A stretch of 64,000 nt of DNA from Blastococcus sp. TML/M2B (GCF_016612865.1 NZ_JAENZZ010000001.1:372001-436000), one strand, 5' to 3'. Shown: positions 41,317-50,772, counted from the stretch's first letter. Notes: a model not told the origin generated them from the sequence alone. Program-made: numbers and translations.

Positions 41317-41715
41317 TCAGTCGAAGCTGCCGGCGCCGTCCCGGCGGTAGCGCGCCCTGCGCTCGATGCGGTCCCGCTCGGCGCGCTCCTCGCGCACCCG
41401 GGCCGCCGTCCCCGGCGGGTAGCCGGCCTTCACGACCCGGTGCTCGATCGTCTCGGTCATGAAGGCCATCGAGAAGAGCAGCCCGATGAGCAGCCCGCCG
41501 AACGCGGCCGACAGCCGGTAGGACAGCGCGACCGGCGGAACGATCAGGCAGAGCGCGATCAACGGCAGCATCTGCACGACCGCCCGCGTGAAGTGCCGCC
41601 AGATCCAGGTGCGCCGGGTCGTGTCGGCCAGCACCCACGGCGAGAGCCGCCGGGGGAGGCCGCCGCCGAGCGCATACCAGACCCACTGCGCCGGGTTGGG
41701 CCGTTCTGCGTGCAC
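41317..41715 (-). CDS. DUF5313 family membrane protein
   Basis: 132-residue protein beginning 'RPNPAQWVWYALGGGLPRRL' and 'WVLADTTRRTWIWRHF', which is the DUF5313 pattern known from mycobacteria, followed by two hydrophobic helices (about 48-66 and 70-90) and a strongly basic C-terminus. Function unknown. ATG 41715 is preceded by sequence shared with the divergent rarD promoter. It ends 20 bp after the tRNA gene, convergent with it. Confidence 0.78.
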   Translation of the reverse strand: MHAERPNPAQWVWYALGGGLPRRLSPWVLADTTRRTWIWRHFTRAVVQMLPLIALCLIVPPVALSYRLSAAFGGLLIGLLFSMAFMTETIEHRVVKAGYPPGTAARVREERAERDRIERRARYRRDGAGSFD

Positions 41716-41741
41716 GCCTCCGACGGTAGGCGCGCCGGGCG

Positions 41742-41747
41742 TACGGT
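41742..41747 (+). promoter_or_regulatory. Probable leaderless -10 element of rarD
   Basis: TACGGT ends eight bases before the GTG at 41756. It sits in the 40-bp gap between the divergent DUF5313 and rarD starts and fits a leaderless rarD transcript. Confidence 0.45.
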
Positions 41748-41755
41748 GGCGGCCC

Positions 41756-42673
41756 GTGGACGACCGTCGCCTGGGAGTGGCCTCCGGGCTGGCCGCCTAC
41801 TCGATGTGGGGCCTGTTCCCGCTGTACTTCCCGCTGCTGGAACCGGCGGGCGGCGTCGAGATCGTCGCGCACCGCGTGGTCTGGTCCCTGCTGTTCGTCG
41901 CGCTGCTGCTGACCGCGGCCCGTCGCTGGGGTCACGTCCGCGCCGCGGTCACCGACCGGCGCACGGTGCTCGTCCTCGCCGGGGCCGCGGTGCTGATCGC
42001 GGCGAACTGGCTGATCTTCGTCTACGGGGTGAACTCCGGGCACGTCGTCGAGACCTCGCTCGGCTACTTCATCAACCCGCTGGTGAGCGTCCTGCTCGGC
42101 GTGGTCGTCTTCGGCGAGCAGTTGCGCCGGCTGCAGTGGGTCGCCGTCGGCATCGCGGCGGTCGCGGTCGCCGTGCTGACCGTCGACTACGGCCGGCCAC
42201 CGTGGATCGCGCTGGGGCTCGCGGCCAGCTTCGGCCTCTACGGGCTGATGAAGAAGCTGGTCCGCGTGGAGGCCGCGCCCGGGCTGCTGATCGAGACGGC
42301 GCTGGTCACGCTGCCCGCCCTCGGGTTCCTGGCCTTCCTGCACGCCGACGGGTCGGGGACCTTCGGCTCCGCCGGCACGGGCCAGGCGCTGCTGCTGGTG
42401 AGCTCCGGGATCGCCACCGCCGTCCCGCTGCTGCTGTTCGCCGCCGCGGCCCGGCGCATCCCGCTGTCGACCGTCGGGCTGCTCCAGTACGTCACGCCGC
42501 TGATGCAGTTGTCGGTCGGCGTCTTCGTCTACGACGAGCCGATGCCGCCGGCGCGGCTGGCCGGTTTCGCCATCGTCTGGGTGGCGCTGGCGGTCTTCAC
42601 GGCGGACACCCTGCGACACGCCCGTGCAGGGACACGCCGGTCGGTTCCGGAGGTCGCGCCCGCCGGGTTGTGA
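41756..42673 (+). CDS. rarD: EamA family transporter RarD
   Basis: Ten-helix drug/metabolite transporter of 305 residues. RarD-type features: 'GLAAYSMWGLFPLYFPLL' in helix 1, 'EIVAHRVVWSLLFVALLL', 'NWLIFVYGVNSGHVVETSLGYFINPL' cited as residues about 84-109, and 'LLQYVTPLMQLSVGVFVYDEP' near 242-262. The transported compound is unknown; RarD was linked to chloramphenicol tolerance in other bacteria. GTG 41756 places the N-terminus just before the first helix. Confidence 0.92.
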   Translation: MDDRRLGVASGLAAYSMWGLFPLYFPLLEPAGGVEIVAHRVVWSLLFVALLLTAARRWGHVRAAVTDRRTVLVLAGAAVLIAANWLIFVYGVNSGHVVETSLGYFINPLVSVLLGVVVFGEQLRRLQWVAVGIAAVAVAVLTVDYGRPPWIALGLAASFGLYGLMKKLVRVEAAPGLLIETALVTLPALGFLAFLHADGSGTFGSAGTGQALLLVSSGIATAVPLLLFAAAARRIPLSTVGLLQYVTPLMQLSVGVFVYDEPMPPARLAGFAIVWVALAVFTADTLRHARAGTRRSVPEVAPAGL

Positions 42674-42795
42674 CCTCCGCCGCCCTCCGCCGCAGCGCCG
42701 CGGGAGGCGCCCGGAACTGTCGGAGGTCGCCGCTAGCGTTCCTCCCGAGCCGCCCGGACCACGGGCCGCCGGGTCCGGGAGGAGCTGCACCGAGC

Positions 42796-43146
42796 ATGAG
42801 CACCGACCTCTCCGCGGCGCCCGCCGCGGGCGCGGAGGACGACGCCGCCGAGGCGCCCGCGGCCGTGTCGTCGCAGGTCGGCGGGCCGGATCTCTCGGCG
42901 CGCGAGCAGGAGATGCTGGCGTTCGAGCGGCAGTGGTGGCGGGTGCCCGGCGCCAAGGAGACGGCGATCCGCGATCACTTCGAGCTGAGCCCGACCCGCT
43001 ACTACCAGGTGCTCAACGCGCTGGTCGACCGTCCGGCCGCCCTGGCGGCGGATCCCCTGCTCGTCCGGCGGCTGCGCCGGGTGCGGGCGGCGCGGCAACG
43101 GACGCGTCCGTCCCGGGTTCTGGGCAAGGAGAGTTACAAGCATTAG
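42796..43146 (+). CDS. DUF3263 domain-containing protein
   Basis: 116 residues: an acidic, Ala-rich N-terminus of 35 residues and then the DUF3263 domain 'LSAREQEMLAFERQWWRV', 'KETAIRDHFELSPTRYYQVLNALVD', a helix-turn-helix-like region probably binding DNA, and a basic tail. Homologue Rv0430 lies before the VirR gene Rv0431 in M. tuberculosis, as here. ATG 42796 follows GGAGCTG. Its TAG stop begins the TAGATT -10 of the next gene. Confidence 0.88.
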   Translation: MSTDLSAAPAAGAEDDAAEAPAAVSSQVGGPDLSAREQEMLAFERQWWRVPGAKETAIRDHFELSPTRYYQVLNALVDRPAALAADPLLVRRLRRVRAARQRTRPSRVLGKESYKH

Positions 43147-43149
43147 ATT
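43144..43149 (+). promoter_or_regulatory. Probable leaderless -10 element of the VirR-like gene
   Basis: TAGATT begins at the stop codon of the DUF3263 gene and lies eight bases before the GTG at 43158. The match to the TANNNT consensus and the spacing both fit a leaderless transcript. Confidence 0.5.
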
Positions 43150-43157
43150 CGGTCACC

Positions 43158-44516
43158 GTGGGCAGGCACGCGGGATCAGGCAGTGACGGAACGGGCTCTC
43201 CCGTCATCGGTGGACGGCGTCGGACCGACGCGCCCGATGCGCTGTGGCGGGGGGTCCCGGACGCCGGCCTGAGCGACCACCCGACCGCCCCGGGCCGCGA
43301 GCGCGCCCGCCTCGACGCCGCCCCGTCGCGCCGTCCCACCGCTGCCGCCGTGGCCAACCGCCCCGGGGACGCCCCCGGCCAGATGTCCCGCTCGCGACTC
43401 CCGCTGCCCCCCGTCCCGGCCTCCGGCCGACCGGCCGCCGCCCCGGCGCCCGCTGCCCCGGTGTCCGCCGCTCCGGTGTCCGCCGCCCCCCGCGCGGCCG
43501 GGCCGGTGACCGCCGGCCCGCTGGCCGAGAGCCTGCGCGCCGCCGAGGCGGCCGCCGCCCGCCGCAAGAGCATCTGGACCGCGGACGCCGAGCCCTTGGC
43601 CTCCAGCACCGGCCCCACCGGCCTCCGCACCGGAGAGCCCGCCCCGCGCCTCCCGCGGCAGACCGCCGGCGCCTCCGACTCCCGCTACGGCGACTGGACC
43701 AAGCCCTCCCGCTCCGGTGACCAGCCGGCCGACCAGCCGCCCGCTCCCGCCGTCGCCGCGGCCCCGGCCACCACCGCCATCCCCGAGCGCTCGGTCACCC
43801 GCCGCGACGCGGACGCCCGCGACGAGGACCTCTCCGACATCGGGAACTTCTCCGAGGAGATCCCGGCCCCCCGCGCCGAGCGCTCGCCCGCCCGCCCCGT
43901 CGGCGGCCGCGCCGCGCTGCGCGCCGAGCGGCAGGCCGCCGAGGCCGCCCGCCTCAAGGCCGCCAAGGACAGCGGGGTCGCGCTGCTCGACGAGGAGCCC
44001 CGCCGCGCGCCCCGCCGCGTCGCCACGGGCCTGGTCGCCATGGCCGTCGTCGCGCTCGGCGTGCTGGGCGTCTACCAGTTCACCTCGCCGCAGACGAGCG
44101 AGGCCGGCGCCTCCACCGCGACGACGCCGGCCCCCGTCGCGCCGATCGCGCCCCTGGCCCCGCTGCCGGAGCTCGAGATCGACGCCGCCCCGGTCGAGCC
44201 GACCGTCACCACCCCGGTCCGCGTGCCCCTGGTGACGCTCAACGCCACCACCGTCACCGGCCTGGCCGCGAAGATCTCCGGCGTCGTCGAGGCCGGCGGC
44301 TGGGAGTCCGCGGGCGTCGGCGCCTACGAGGGCGACGACGTCTCGGCCAGCACCGTCTTCTACACCGAGGGCGACGACACCCAGTACCAGGCCGCACTCC
44401 AGCTGGTCGAGCAGTTCCCCCAGCTGGCGGGCCCGGCGCCGCGGTTCTTCGAGCTGCCCGCCGAGGTCACCACGCCGAGCCTGGTCATCGTCGCCGCCGG
44501 CGACTGGAAGCCCTGA
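43158..44516 (+). CDS. LytR C-terminal domain protein, VirR-like
   Basis: 452-residue membrane protein. A long disordered cytosolic N-terminus (about 290 residues, Pro/Ala/Arg-rich) precedes one TM helix ('VATGLVAMAVVALGVLGVYQF', about residues 289-309), an extracytoplasmic Pro/Ala linker and a LytR_C domain ('VPLVTLNATTVTGLAAKISGVV', 'GWESAGVGAYEGDDV', 'FPQLAGPAPRFFEL', about 355-452). This is the layout of VirR (Rv0431), an envelope protein that influences vesicle release in M. tuberculosis; the N-terminal part here is much longer. GTG 43158 is chosen from the leaderless promoter. Linked to DUF3263 and, 7 kb on, to groL, as in mycobacteria. Confidence 0.82.
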   Translation: MGRHAGSGSDGTGSPVIGGRRRTDAPDALWRGVPDAGLSDHPTAPGRERARLDAAPSRRPTAAAVANRPGDAPGQMSRSRLPLPPVPASGRPAAAPAPAAPVSAAPVSAAPRAAGPVTAGPLAESLRAAEAAAARRKSIWTADAEPLASSTGPTGLRTGEPAPRLPRQTAGASDSRYGDWTKPSRSGDQPADQPPAPAVAAAPATTAIPERSVTRRDADARDEDLSDIGNFSEEIPAPRAERSPARPVGGRAALRAERQAAEAARLKAAKDSGVALLDEEPRRAPRRVATGLVAMAVVALGVLGVYQFTSPQTSEAGASTATTPAPVAPIAPLAPLPELEIDAAPVEPTVTTPVRVPLVTLNATTVTGLAAKISGVVEAGGWESAGVGAYEGDDVSASTVFYTEGDDTQYQAALQLVEQFPQLAGPAPRFFELPAEVTTPSLVIVAAGDWKP

Positions 44517-44572
44517 CCCCAGCCGCGAGCGGCGCGCGGAACCCCCACCGCGCGTCGTCCGTTGGCCGCTTC

Positions 44573-47399
44573 GTGCGTCGCTCCCGCGGGCCCGTGCGCC
44601 CGCGCTCCGGCGCCCGGGGTGCGCTCGCCGTCCTGCTGCCCCTGCTGGTCTCCGGCCTCGTCGTCGGCACCGCCCCCGCGGCGGCGGCCGACGAGGTGCG
44701 CACCGAGGAGGCGCGGGTCCCGGCGGGCTCCGGTGCCGACGCCGTCGAGCTCGACACCACGCTCCACCTCCCGGCGACCGACCGCCCGGCCCCGGCCGTG
44801 GTGCTGGCGCACGGCTTCGGCGGCAGCAAGGAGTCGGTGGCCGACGACGCCCAGGCGCTGGCCGAGCGCGGCTACGTCGTCCTCACCTTCTCGGCGCGCG
44901 GGTTCGGCGAGAGCACCGGCCTGATCGGGCTGGACGACCCCCGCTACGAGGTCGCCGACCTCTCCGCGCTGATCGACGTCCTCGCCGAGCGCGACGACGT
45001 CGTCCAGGACGCCGACGGCGACCCGCGGGTCGGCGTCGCCGGCGCCTCGTACGGCGGTGCGCTGGCCCTGCTCGGCGCCGCCTACGACGACCGCATCGAC
45101 GCGATCGCACCGCAGATCACCTGGCACTCGCTCACCTCGGCGCTGTTCCCCTCCCAGCTCGGCGAGGTGCCCGGCGGCACGCCGGCCGCCACCCCCCAGG
45201 GCGACGGGTCCGGCGTCTACAAGCGGCTGTGGTCCGGGCTCTTCTTCGGGCTCGGGGCGGCGCCGTCCGGCGGCCTGCTCGACCTGCTCGGGGGAGCGGG
45301 CGGGGACGGTCCCGCGCCCGCCGACGTCGACGTCGAGGACGTCACGCAGGCCCTGACCTGCGGCCGCTTCCGCCCGGAGGTGTGCGCGGCCTACGAGTCC
45401 GCCGCCGCCACCGGCGTGCTCACGCCCGAGGCGGCCGCCGTGCTGGACCGGGGCAGCCCGGCCGGCGTGCTCGACCGGATCACCGCGCCCACGCTGCTGG
45501 TCCAGGGCACCCAGGACTCGCTCTTCGGGCTCGGCCAGGCCGACGCCAACGCCCGCGGCATCGCCGCGAACGGCACCCCGGTGAAGGTCGTCTGGTACGC
45601 GGGCGGGCACGACGCCCCGGCGTCGGACCGCCTCGCCGGGGAGCTGCGGGCCCAGGTCGCGGACTGGTTCGACGTCCACCTGCGCGGCCGCGACGGCGGT
45701 ACGGCCGGCTTCGAGTTCCCCGCCCCCACCGGGCTCGGGACGGCGGGCACCGTCGGCCGGGTCCAGGGCAGCAGCCGCACGGTGACCGCCGACGCCTACC
45801 CGGGGCTGGACGGGGCCGAGCCGGTGCGGCGGACCTCGTTCGCGCTCGGCGGCGCGCTCCAGCCCGTCGCCAACCCGGCCGGCGGCACGCCCGCCGCGCT
45901 CACCACGGTGCCGGGGCTGGGCGCGCTGACCGCGGCGCTCGGTGGTTCGACGCTGGAGATCCCCGGCCAGTCCGCGCGCTTCGAGACCGCACCGCTGGAC
46001 AGCGCGGTCGAGGTGGTCGGCGCTCCGTCGGTGGCGCTGGACGTGTCGTCGGCCGGCGGCTCGGCCACCCTCTTCGCCAAGCTGTACGACGTCGGCCCCG
46101 ACGGGTCGACGACGCTGCCGGCCCGGTTGGTCGCGCCGGTGCGGCTCACCGGCCTGTCTGCGGACCCGGCGGCCCCCACCCGCGTCGAGGTGACCCTGCC
46201 GGCGTTCGTGCACCGGTTCGAGGCCGGCCACGTGATGCGGCTGGTCGTCTCCTCCACCGACCAGGGATTCGCCGTCCCCGTCGAGCCCGCCGTCCACTCG
46301 GTGGCGCTCGCCGACCCCGCGGCCGGCGTGAGCGTGCCCCGGGTCGAGGGGCGCACCGAGGCGGCCGGTGGCGCCGGCCGCTGGTGGGTGCTGCTCGGCG
46401 CGCTCGCCGCCCTCGGGCTGCTCGGGTGGGGCGCCGCGGTGCTGCTCGCGCGGCGCCGCGACCGCCGGGTCAACGCGGTGGAGCCGGGCGGCGAGGACGT
46501 GCCGCTGCGCTTCGAGGGCGTGACCAAGGCCTACGGCGACGGGTTCGTCGCCGTCCGCGACCTCTCCTTCGAGGTCCGCCGGGGACAGGTGCTGGGCCTG
46601 CTCGGCCCGAACGGCGCGGGCAAGACGACGTCGCTGCGCATGCTGATGGGGCTCATCCGGCCGACGGAGGGGCGGATCAGCGTCTTCGGTCACGCCGCCG
46701 GCCCGGGCGCCCCGGTGCTGTCCCGGCTGGGCTCGTTCGTCGAGGGCACCGGCCTGCTGCCGCACCTGTCCGGCCGGGAGAACCTCCGGCTGTACTGGGC
46801 CGCGACCGGCCGCCCGGCGGAGGATGCGCACATGGAGGAGGCGATCGAGGTCGCGGGCCTCGGTGCCGCGCTCGACCGGCCGGTCCGCCGGTACAGCCAG
46901 GGCATGCGGCAGCGCGTCGCGATCGCCCAGGCGATGCTCGGGCTCCCCGACCTGCTGGTGCTCGACGAGCCGACCAACGGGGCTTGACCCGCCGCAGATC
47001 CACGCGATGCGCGAGGTGCTGCGCTCCTACGCCGCGACCGGGCGCACGGTCATCGTCTCCAGCCACCTGCTCAGCGAGATCGAGCAGACCTGCAGCCACG
47101 TCGTCGTCATGGCGAAGGGCCGGAAGATCGCGCAGGGCACGGTCGAGGAGATCGTCGGCGTGGGCGGCGCGGTGCTCGTCGGGGTGGCCGAGGCCGACAC
47201 CGACCGGGCGATCGCCGTCCTGGAGGGCCTGCCCGGGGTGACCGCCGCGCGGACCGACGACGGGCTCGTGGCCGACCTGGACGGCCACGGCCGCGCCGCG
47301 GCGCTGCAGGCGCTGGTGGCGGCCGGCATCGCGGTCGACCAGTTCACGCCGCGGCGCCGGCTCGAGGACGCCTTCCTGGCGCTGGTGGGGGAGTCATGA
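44573..47399 (+). CDS. Secreted alpha/beta hydrolase fused to ABC transporter ATP-binding domain (apparent frameshift)
   Basis: About 942 residues once a frameshift is repaired (GGGG at 46979-46982; three G turn 'DEPTNGA-stop' into 'DEPTNGLDPPQ'). Order: signal peptide or anchor (about 14-38); an S15/CocE-like hydrolase domain with 'VVLAHGFGGSK', nucleophile 'GVAGASYGGALAL' (Ser near 163), acid near 'VQGTQDSLFG' and His in 'YAGGHDAP'; a jelly-roll domain of the X-Pro-dipeptidyl-peptidase C-terminal type; a TM helix near 610-630; and a cytosolic ATPase with Walker A GPNGAGKT near 682, signature 'YSQGMRQRVAIAQ' and Walker B 'LLVLDEP'. Topology places the hydrolase outside and the ATPase inside. 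Overlaps the permease gene by 4 bp. Substrate unknown. Confidence 0.85.
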
Positions 47400-48295
47400 G
47401 CACCGACGACAGGGCAGAAATGGCCATTTCTGCCCCGGGGGTCCAGGCCAGCGGCGCGGTCCAGGGCTACCGGCCCTCGCGCACGCTGCGGCTGACCGTC
47501 GAGCTGCGCCGCCAGTTCGCCCGGCGCCGGACGCTCGGCGTGCTGGCGCTCATGGCCGCGCTGCCGCTGCTGCTCATCGCCGCGCTGCAGCTGGGGGCGA
47601 GCGAGAACGCCCGCGGGAACGACCGGATCAACCTGGTCGACGTCGCCACCGCCAGCGGGCTGAACTTCACCCTGTTCGTGCTCTTCGCGACCACCGGCTT
47701 CTTCCTCGTCGTCGTCTTCGCGCTGTTCTTCGGCGACACCGTGGCCAGCGAGGCGCAGTGGGGCGCGCTGCGCTACACGCTCGCGACGCCGGTGCCGCGG
47801 ATGCGGCTGCTCCGGCAGAAGTGGCTGGCCGCGCTGGTGCTGTCGGTGGGTGCGCTGCTGACGCTCACCGCCGTCGCGGTGGTGGCCGGCTCGATCGCCT
47901 TCGGGTTCGGCGCCGTCGAGACCCCGATCGGCGTGACGCTGGCGCAGGGGGAGGGGTTCGTGCGGCTGGCCGGGATGCTCGGCTACCTCGCCGTCCACCT
48001 GCTGGTCGTGGGCACCCTGGCGTTCTGGTTCTCCACGATCACCGATGCGCCGCTGGCCGCCGTCGGCGGCGCGGTGTTCACCATGTTCGTCTTCGCCATC
48101 CTCGACCAGGTCGAGCAGCTGGGCTCGCTGCGCGACTGGTTCCCGACCGCCGGCGAGTTCGCCTGGGTCGACCTGCTGCAGACCCCGGTCCAGGACGGCG
48201 ACCTGTTCCGCGGCGTCGTGCAGTCCCTGGTCTACGCGGCGCTGTTCACCGCGCTGGGCTTCCGCGCCTTCGCCCGCCGCGACGTGACCAGCTAG
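47396..48295 (+). CDS. ABC transporter permease, partner of the hydrolase-ATPase fusion
   Basis: 299-residue ABC-2-type permease with six hydrophobic regions (about 48-66, 86-112, 140-165, 190-212, 220-238, 270-290) after a cytosolic N-terminus. The segment 'FFGDTVASEAQWGALRYTLATPVPR' near 112-136 is typical of permeases that pair with CcmA/DrrA-like ATPases. ATG 47396 overlaps the fusion gene by 4 bp (ATGA), so the two form one transporter. The function could be export of a lipid or peptide, but nothing shows which. Confidence 0.85.
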   Translation: MSTDDRAEMAISAPGVQASGAVQGYRPSRTLRLTVELRRQFARRRTLGVLALMAALPLLLIAALQLGASENARGNDRINLVDVATASGLNFTLFVLFATTGFFLVVVFALFFGDTVASEAQWGALRYTLATPVPRMRLLRQKWLAALVLSVGALLTLTAVAVVAGSIAFGFGAVETPIGVTLAQGEGFVRLAGMLGYLAVHLLVVGTLAFWFSTITDAPLAAVGGAVFTMFVFAILDQVEQLGSLRDWFPTAGEFAWVDLLQTPVQDGDLFRGVVQSLVYAALFTALGFRAFARRDVTS

Positions 48296-48305
48296 CTTGC
48301 CCGGC

Positions 48306-48437
48306 GTGACCCCGCCCAGCACGGTGCGTGCGCGCCTGGTCTGCTGGTGGCGCGGGCACCGCTTCGGCCCGCTGCGTCCCGACGGGACGGCGGCCTGCCG
48401 CCGGTGCCGCCGGGTCGTGCGGCCGCTGGACCGGTGA
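48306..48437 (+). CDS. Small putative zinc-ribbon protein
   Basis: A 43-codon frame from GTG 48306, 10 bp after the permease stop. The product contains 'LVCWWRGHRF' and 'AACRRCRRVVRP', that is, C-x3-H-type and C-x2-C patterns that could bind zinc, in an Arg- and Trp-rich context. Very similar small proteins (cysteine, 'GH', then C-x2-C) are frequent in actinobacteria. The reading frame is short, so the call depends on the motif and on the tight spacing to the permease. Confidence 0.45.
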   Translation: MTPPSTVRARLVCWWRGHRFGPLRPDGTAACRRCRRVVRPLDR

Positions 48438-48446
48438 CCCGCGCGC

Positions 48447-49278
48447 TCAGAGGCTCGCCCGCACCGCCTGCGCCCAGCCCTACGCCCATGGGCGCCCCGG
48501 TCACCGCGGCGTTCGGGACGGCGGCGATCCGGTCGGCCATCCCGTCGACCGCCGCGCCGTTGGCGGTGATCCACAGCCGGCCGACGGCGGCGGCCATGTC
48601 CAGGTCGCTGGTGCTGTCGCCGATCGCCACCGCGTCGGCCGGGTCGATGCCGCGGCGCTCGAGGTCCCAGGCGATGGCGGCGCCCTTGGAGATCCCGCGC
48701 GGCATGAGGTGGTAGACCCGCGGCGGCGCGGGATCGGGGGCCAGCGTCATCCGCGACGTCCGCTGGATCGCGCCGTTGTCGTTGAGGGTCAGCCAGCCCA
48801 GGCCGCGCTCGGCCAGCCAGGTGTCGACGGCGCGGGCGTCCACCCGGCCGCGGAGCAGCGCGTCGGTCTCGTGCGTGGCGTGCCACGGCGCGTGCCACTC
48901 CAGCCGGCCGGGGTGCGCTGCCATCAACTCCTCGACGACGCCGAGCGCGGCCATGGCCTCCATGGGCGTGCGCCCCTCGTGCTCGGCGGGCAGCTCGCCG
49001 GTGAGCTGCCGGCGCTCCCGGCCGCCGTCCCAGCTGACCGTCGCGCCCAGCTCGGCGATCGCGCCGTCGGCGGCGAAGATCCGGCCGGCCTCCACCACCT
49101 GGTCCAGCGTCCGGCCGCTGACCAGCACCAACGGGATCCCGGCGCGGTGCAGCTCCAGCAGCGCCGTCGCCGGGTCGGCGGTCAGATCGCGGCCGGCGGT
49201 GTGCCAGAACGACCCCCGCGGCCCCACCATCGTGCCGTCGAGATCGGTGTAGACGATGCGTGCTGCCACGCGCCCCAT
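48447..49278 (-). CDS. HAD-superfamily phosphatase, MPGP/Cof-like (apparent frameshift near the end)
   Basis: About 277 residues. HAD motif I 'YTDLDGTMVG' with nucleophile Asp near residue 11, motif II 'LVLVSGRTLDQV', Lys in 'GISKGAAIAWDL' and motif IV 'AIGDSTSDLDMAAAV'. A large C2-type cap lies between motifs II and III, as in Cof and mannosyl-3-phosphoglycerate or sucrose-phosphate phosphatases; the substrate is not determined. An extra base at 48481 shifts the frame near the C-terminus; without it the protein ends 'WAQAVRASL' at 48447. ATG 49278 is divergent from thrC, with the SAM riboswitch starting 52 bp away. Confidence 0.82.
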
Positions 49279-49329
49279 CCTGTCCGCCGCTCGCTACCGG
49301 CCGCCCGGTGGGTAGAGTTCGGTCGTTCA

Positions 49330-49456
49330 CTCATCCAGAGGGGCAGAGGGACACGGCCCGATGAAGCCCCGGCAACCGCCGACTGCGCGCACGTCTGCAG
49401 CGGGAGGTGCCAATTCCGTCCCGCGCGGCTCGACGGCCCGACGCGGGGAAGATGAG
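49330..49456 (+). promoter_or_regulatory. SAM riboswitch (S-box clan) controlling thrC
   Basis: The leader contains the conserved S-box core: closing helix P1 formed by CTCATC (49330-49335) and GATGAG (49451-49456), then 'CCAGAGGGGCAGAGGGAC', 'GGCCCGATGAAGCCCCGGCA', the joint 'GGTGCCAATTCC' and a final arm. The AGGAGG ribosome-binding site (49455-49460) overlaps the 3' strand of P1, 10 bases before the thrC ATG, so SAM binding probably blocks translation. Whether it belongs to the SAM-I or SAM-IV class I cannot decide by eye. Confidence 0.9.
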
Positions 49457-49470
49457 GAGGTAGTCGTCGC

Positions 49471-50772
49471 ATGACTCTGACCGCTCCCGGTTCTCTCCAG
49501 GCCGACTCGCACGCCGGTGGCCCGGTGCCGCCCTGCCCCGCGCGCGGGCTGATCTGCCGCAACTGCGGCGCCACCTTCGGTCTCATCGCCGAGCACGCCT
49601 GCGCCGAGTGCTTCGGGCCGCTGGAGGTCGACTACGACCCCGAGCTGATGAAGGCGGTGACCCGGGAGCAGATCGAGGCGGGGCCGCAGAACATCTGGCG
49701 CTACGTCGCGCTGCTGCCGGTCGGCCAGGACCCGGCCTCCCGCGTCTCGCTCGACCCGGGGATGACGCCGCTGGTCCGCGCCGACCGGCTGGCCGAGGAG
49801 CTGGGCCTCACCGGCGGGCTCTGGGTGAAGGACGATTCGGCCAACCCCACGCACTCCTTCAAGGACCGCGTGGTCAGCCTCGCCGCCACCGCGGCCAAGG
49901 GGCTGGGCTACACGAAGATCGCCGCCGCCTCGACCGGCAACCTGGCCAACTCCGTGGCCGCGCACGCCGCGCGCATGGGTCTGCCCTCGTTCGTGTTCGT
50001 CCCCTCCGACCTGGAGCCGGGCAAGATCGTGCAGTCGGCGGTGTACGGGCAGACGCTGGTCGCCGTCGACGGCTCCTACGACGACGTCAACCGGCTGACC
50101 AGCGAGCTCGCCGAGACCGACGAGTTCGAGGACACCGCCTTCGTCAACCAGAACGTGCGGCCCTACTACGCCGAGGGCTCCAAGACGATGGGCTACGAGC
50201 TGGCCGAGCAGCTGGGCTGGCGGATCCCCGCGCAGGTCGTCATCCCGATGGCCTCGGGCTCGCTGCTCACCAAGGTGGACAAGGCCTTCCGCGAGCTCAC
50301 CGCCGCCGGCATCGTCGAGGCCACCGAGTGGACGATCTTCGGCGCGCAGTCGGCCGGCTGCGACCCGATCGCCACGGCCTTCGACAACGGCTGGGACGTC
50401 GTGAAGCCGGTCAAGCCGACCGGGATCGCCAAGTCGCTCAACATCGGCAACCCCGCCGACGGCCCGTACGCGCTCGACGCGATCCGCCGCACCGGGGGCG
50501 CCGTGGGCCGGGTGGGCGACGACGAGATCGTCCAGGGCATCCGCGACCTCGCCCGCACCACCGGCGTCTTCGCCGAGACCGCGGGCGGCGTCACCGTCGC
50601 CGTGCTGCGGCAGCTGGTGGGGAACGGGCGGCTGGACCCGGCGAAGGAGACCGTCGTCCTCAACACCGGGGAGGGGCTCAAGACCCTCGACCCGCTGGAG
50701 CCGGTCGTCGGCCCGACGCACACCGTCGAGCCCTCGCTGAAGTCGGCCCGCCAGGCCGGTCTGATCGGCTGA
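49471..50772 (+). CDS. thrC: Threonine synthase
   Basis: PLP enzyme converting O-phosphohomoserine to threonine. The 433-residue protein starts with a zinc-ribbon-like segment ('GLICRNCGATFGL', 'HACAECFG') as in many actinobacterial ThrC proteins, and shows the PLP lysine in 'NPTHSFKDRVV' near residue 130, 'AASTGNLANSVAAHAA' (phosphate binding) and 'ASGSLLTKVDKAF'. ATG 49471 follows AGGAGG. SAM control makes sense because homoserine derivatives are shared between threonine and methionine synthesis. Confidence 0.95.
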   Translation: MTLTAPGSLQADSHAGGPVPPCPARGLICRNCGATFGLIAEHACAECFGPLEVDYDPELMKAVTREQIEAGPQNIWRYVALLPVGQDPASRVSLDPGMTPLVRADRLAEELGLTGGLWVKDDSANPTHSFKDRVVSLAATAAKGLGYTKIAAASTGNLANSVAAHAARMGLPSFVFVPSDLEPGKIVQSAVYGQTLVAVDGSYDDVNRLTSELAETDEFEDTAFVNQNVRPYYAEGSKTMGYELAEQLGWRIPAQVVIPMASGSLLTKVDKAFRELTAAGIVEATEWTIFGAQSAGCDPIATAFDNGWDVVKPVKPTGIAKSLNIGNPADGPYALDAIRRTGGAVGRVGDDEIVQGIRDLARTTGVFAETAGGVTVAVLRQLVGNGRLDPAKETVVLNTGEGLKTLDPLEPVVGPTHTVEPSLKSARQAGLIG

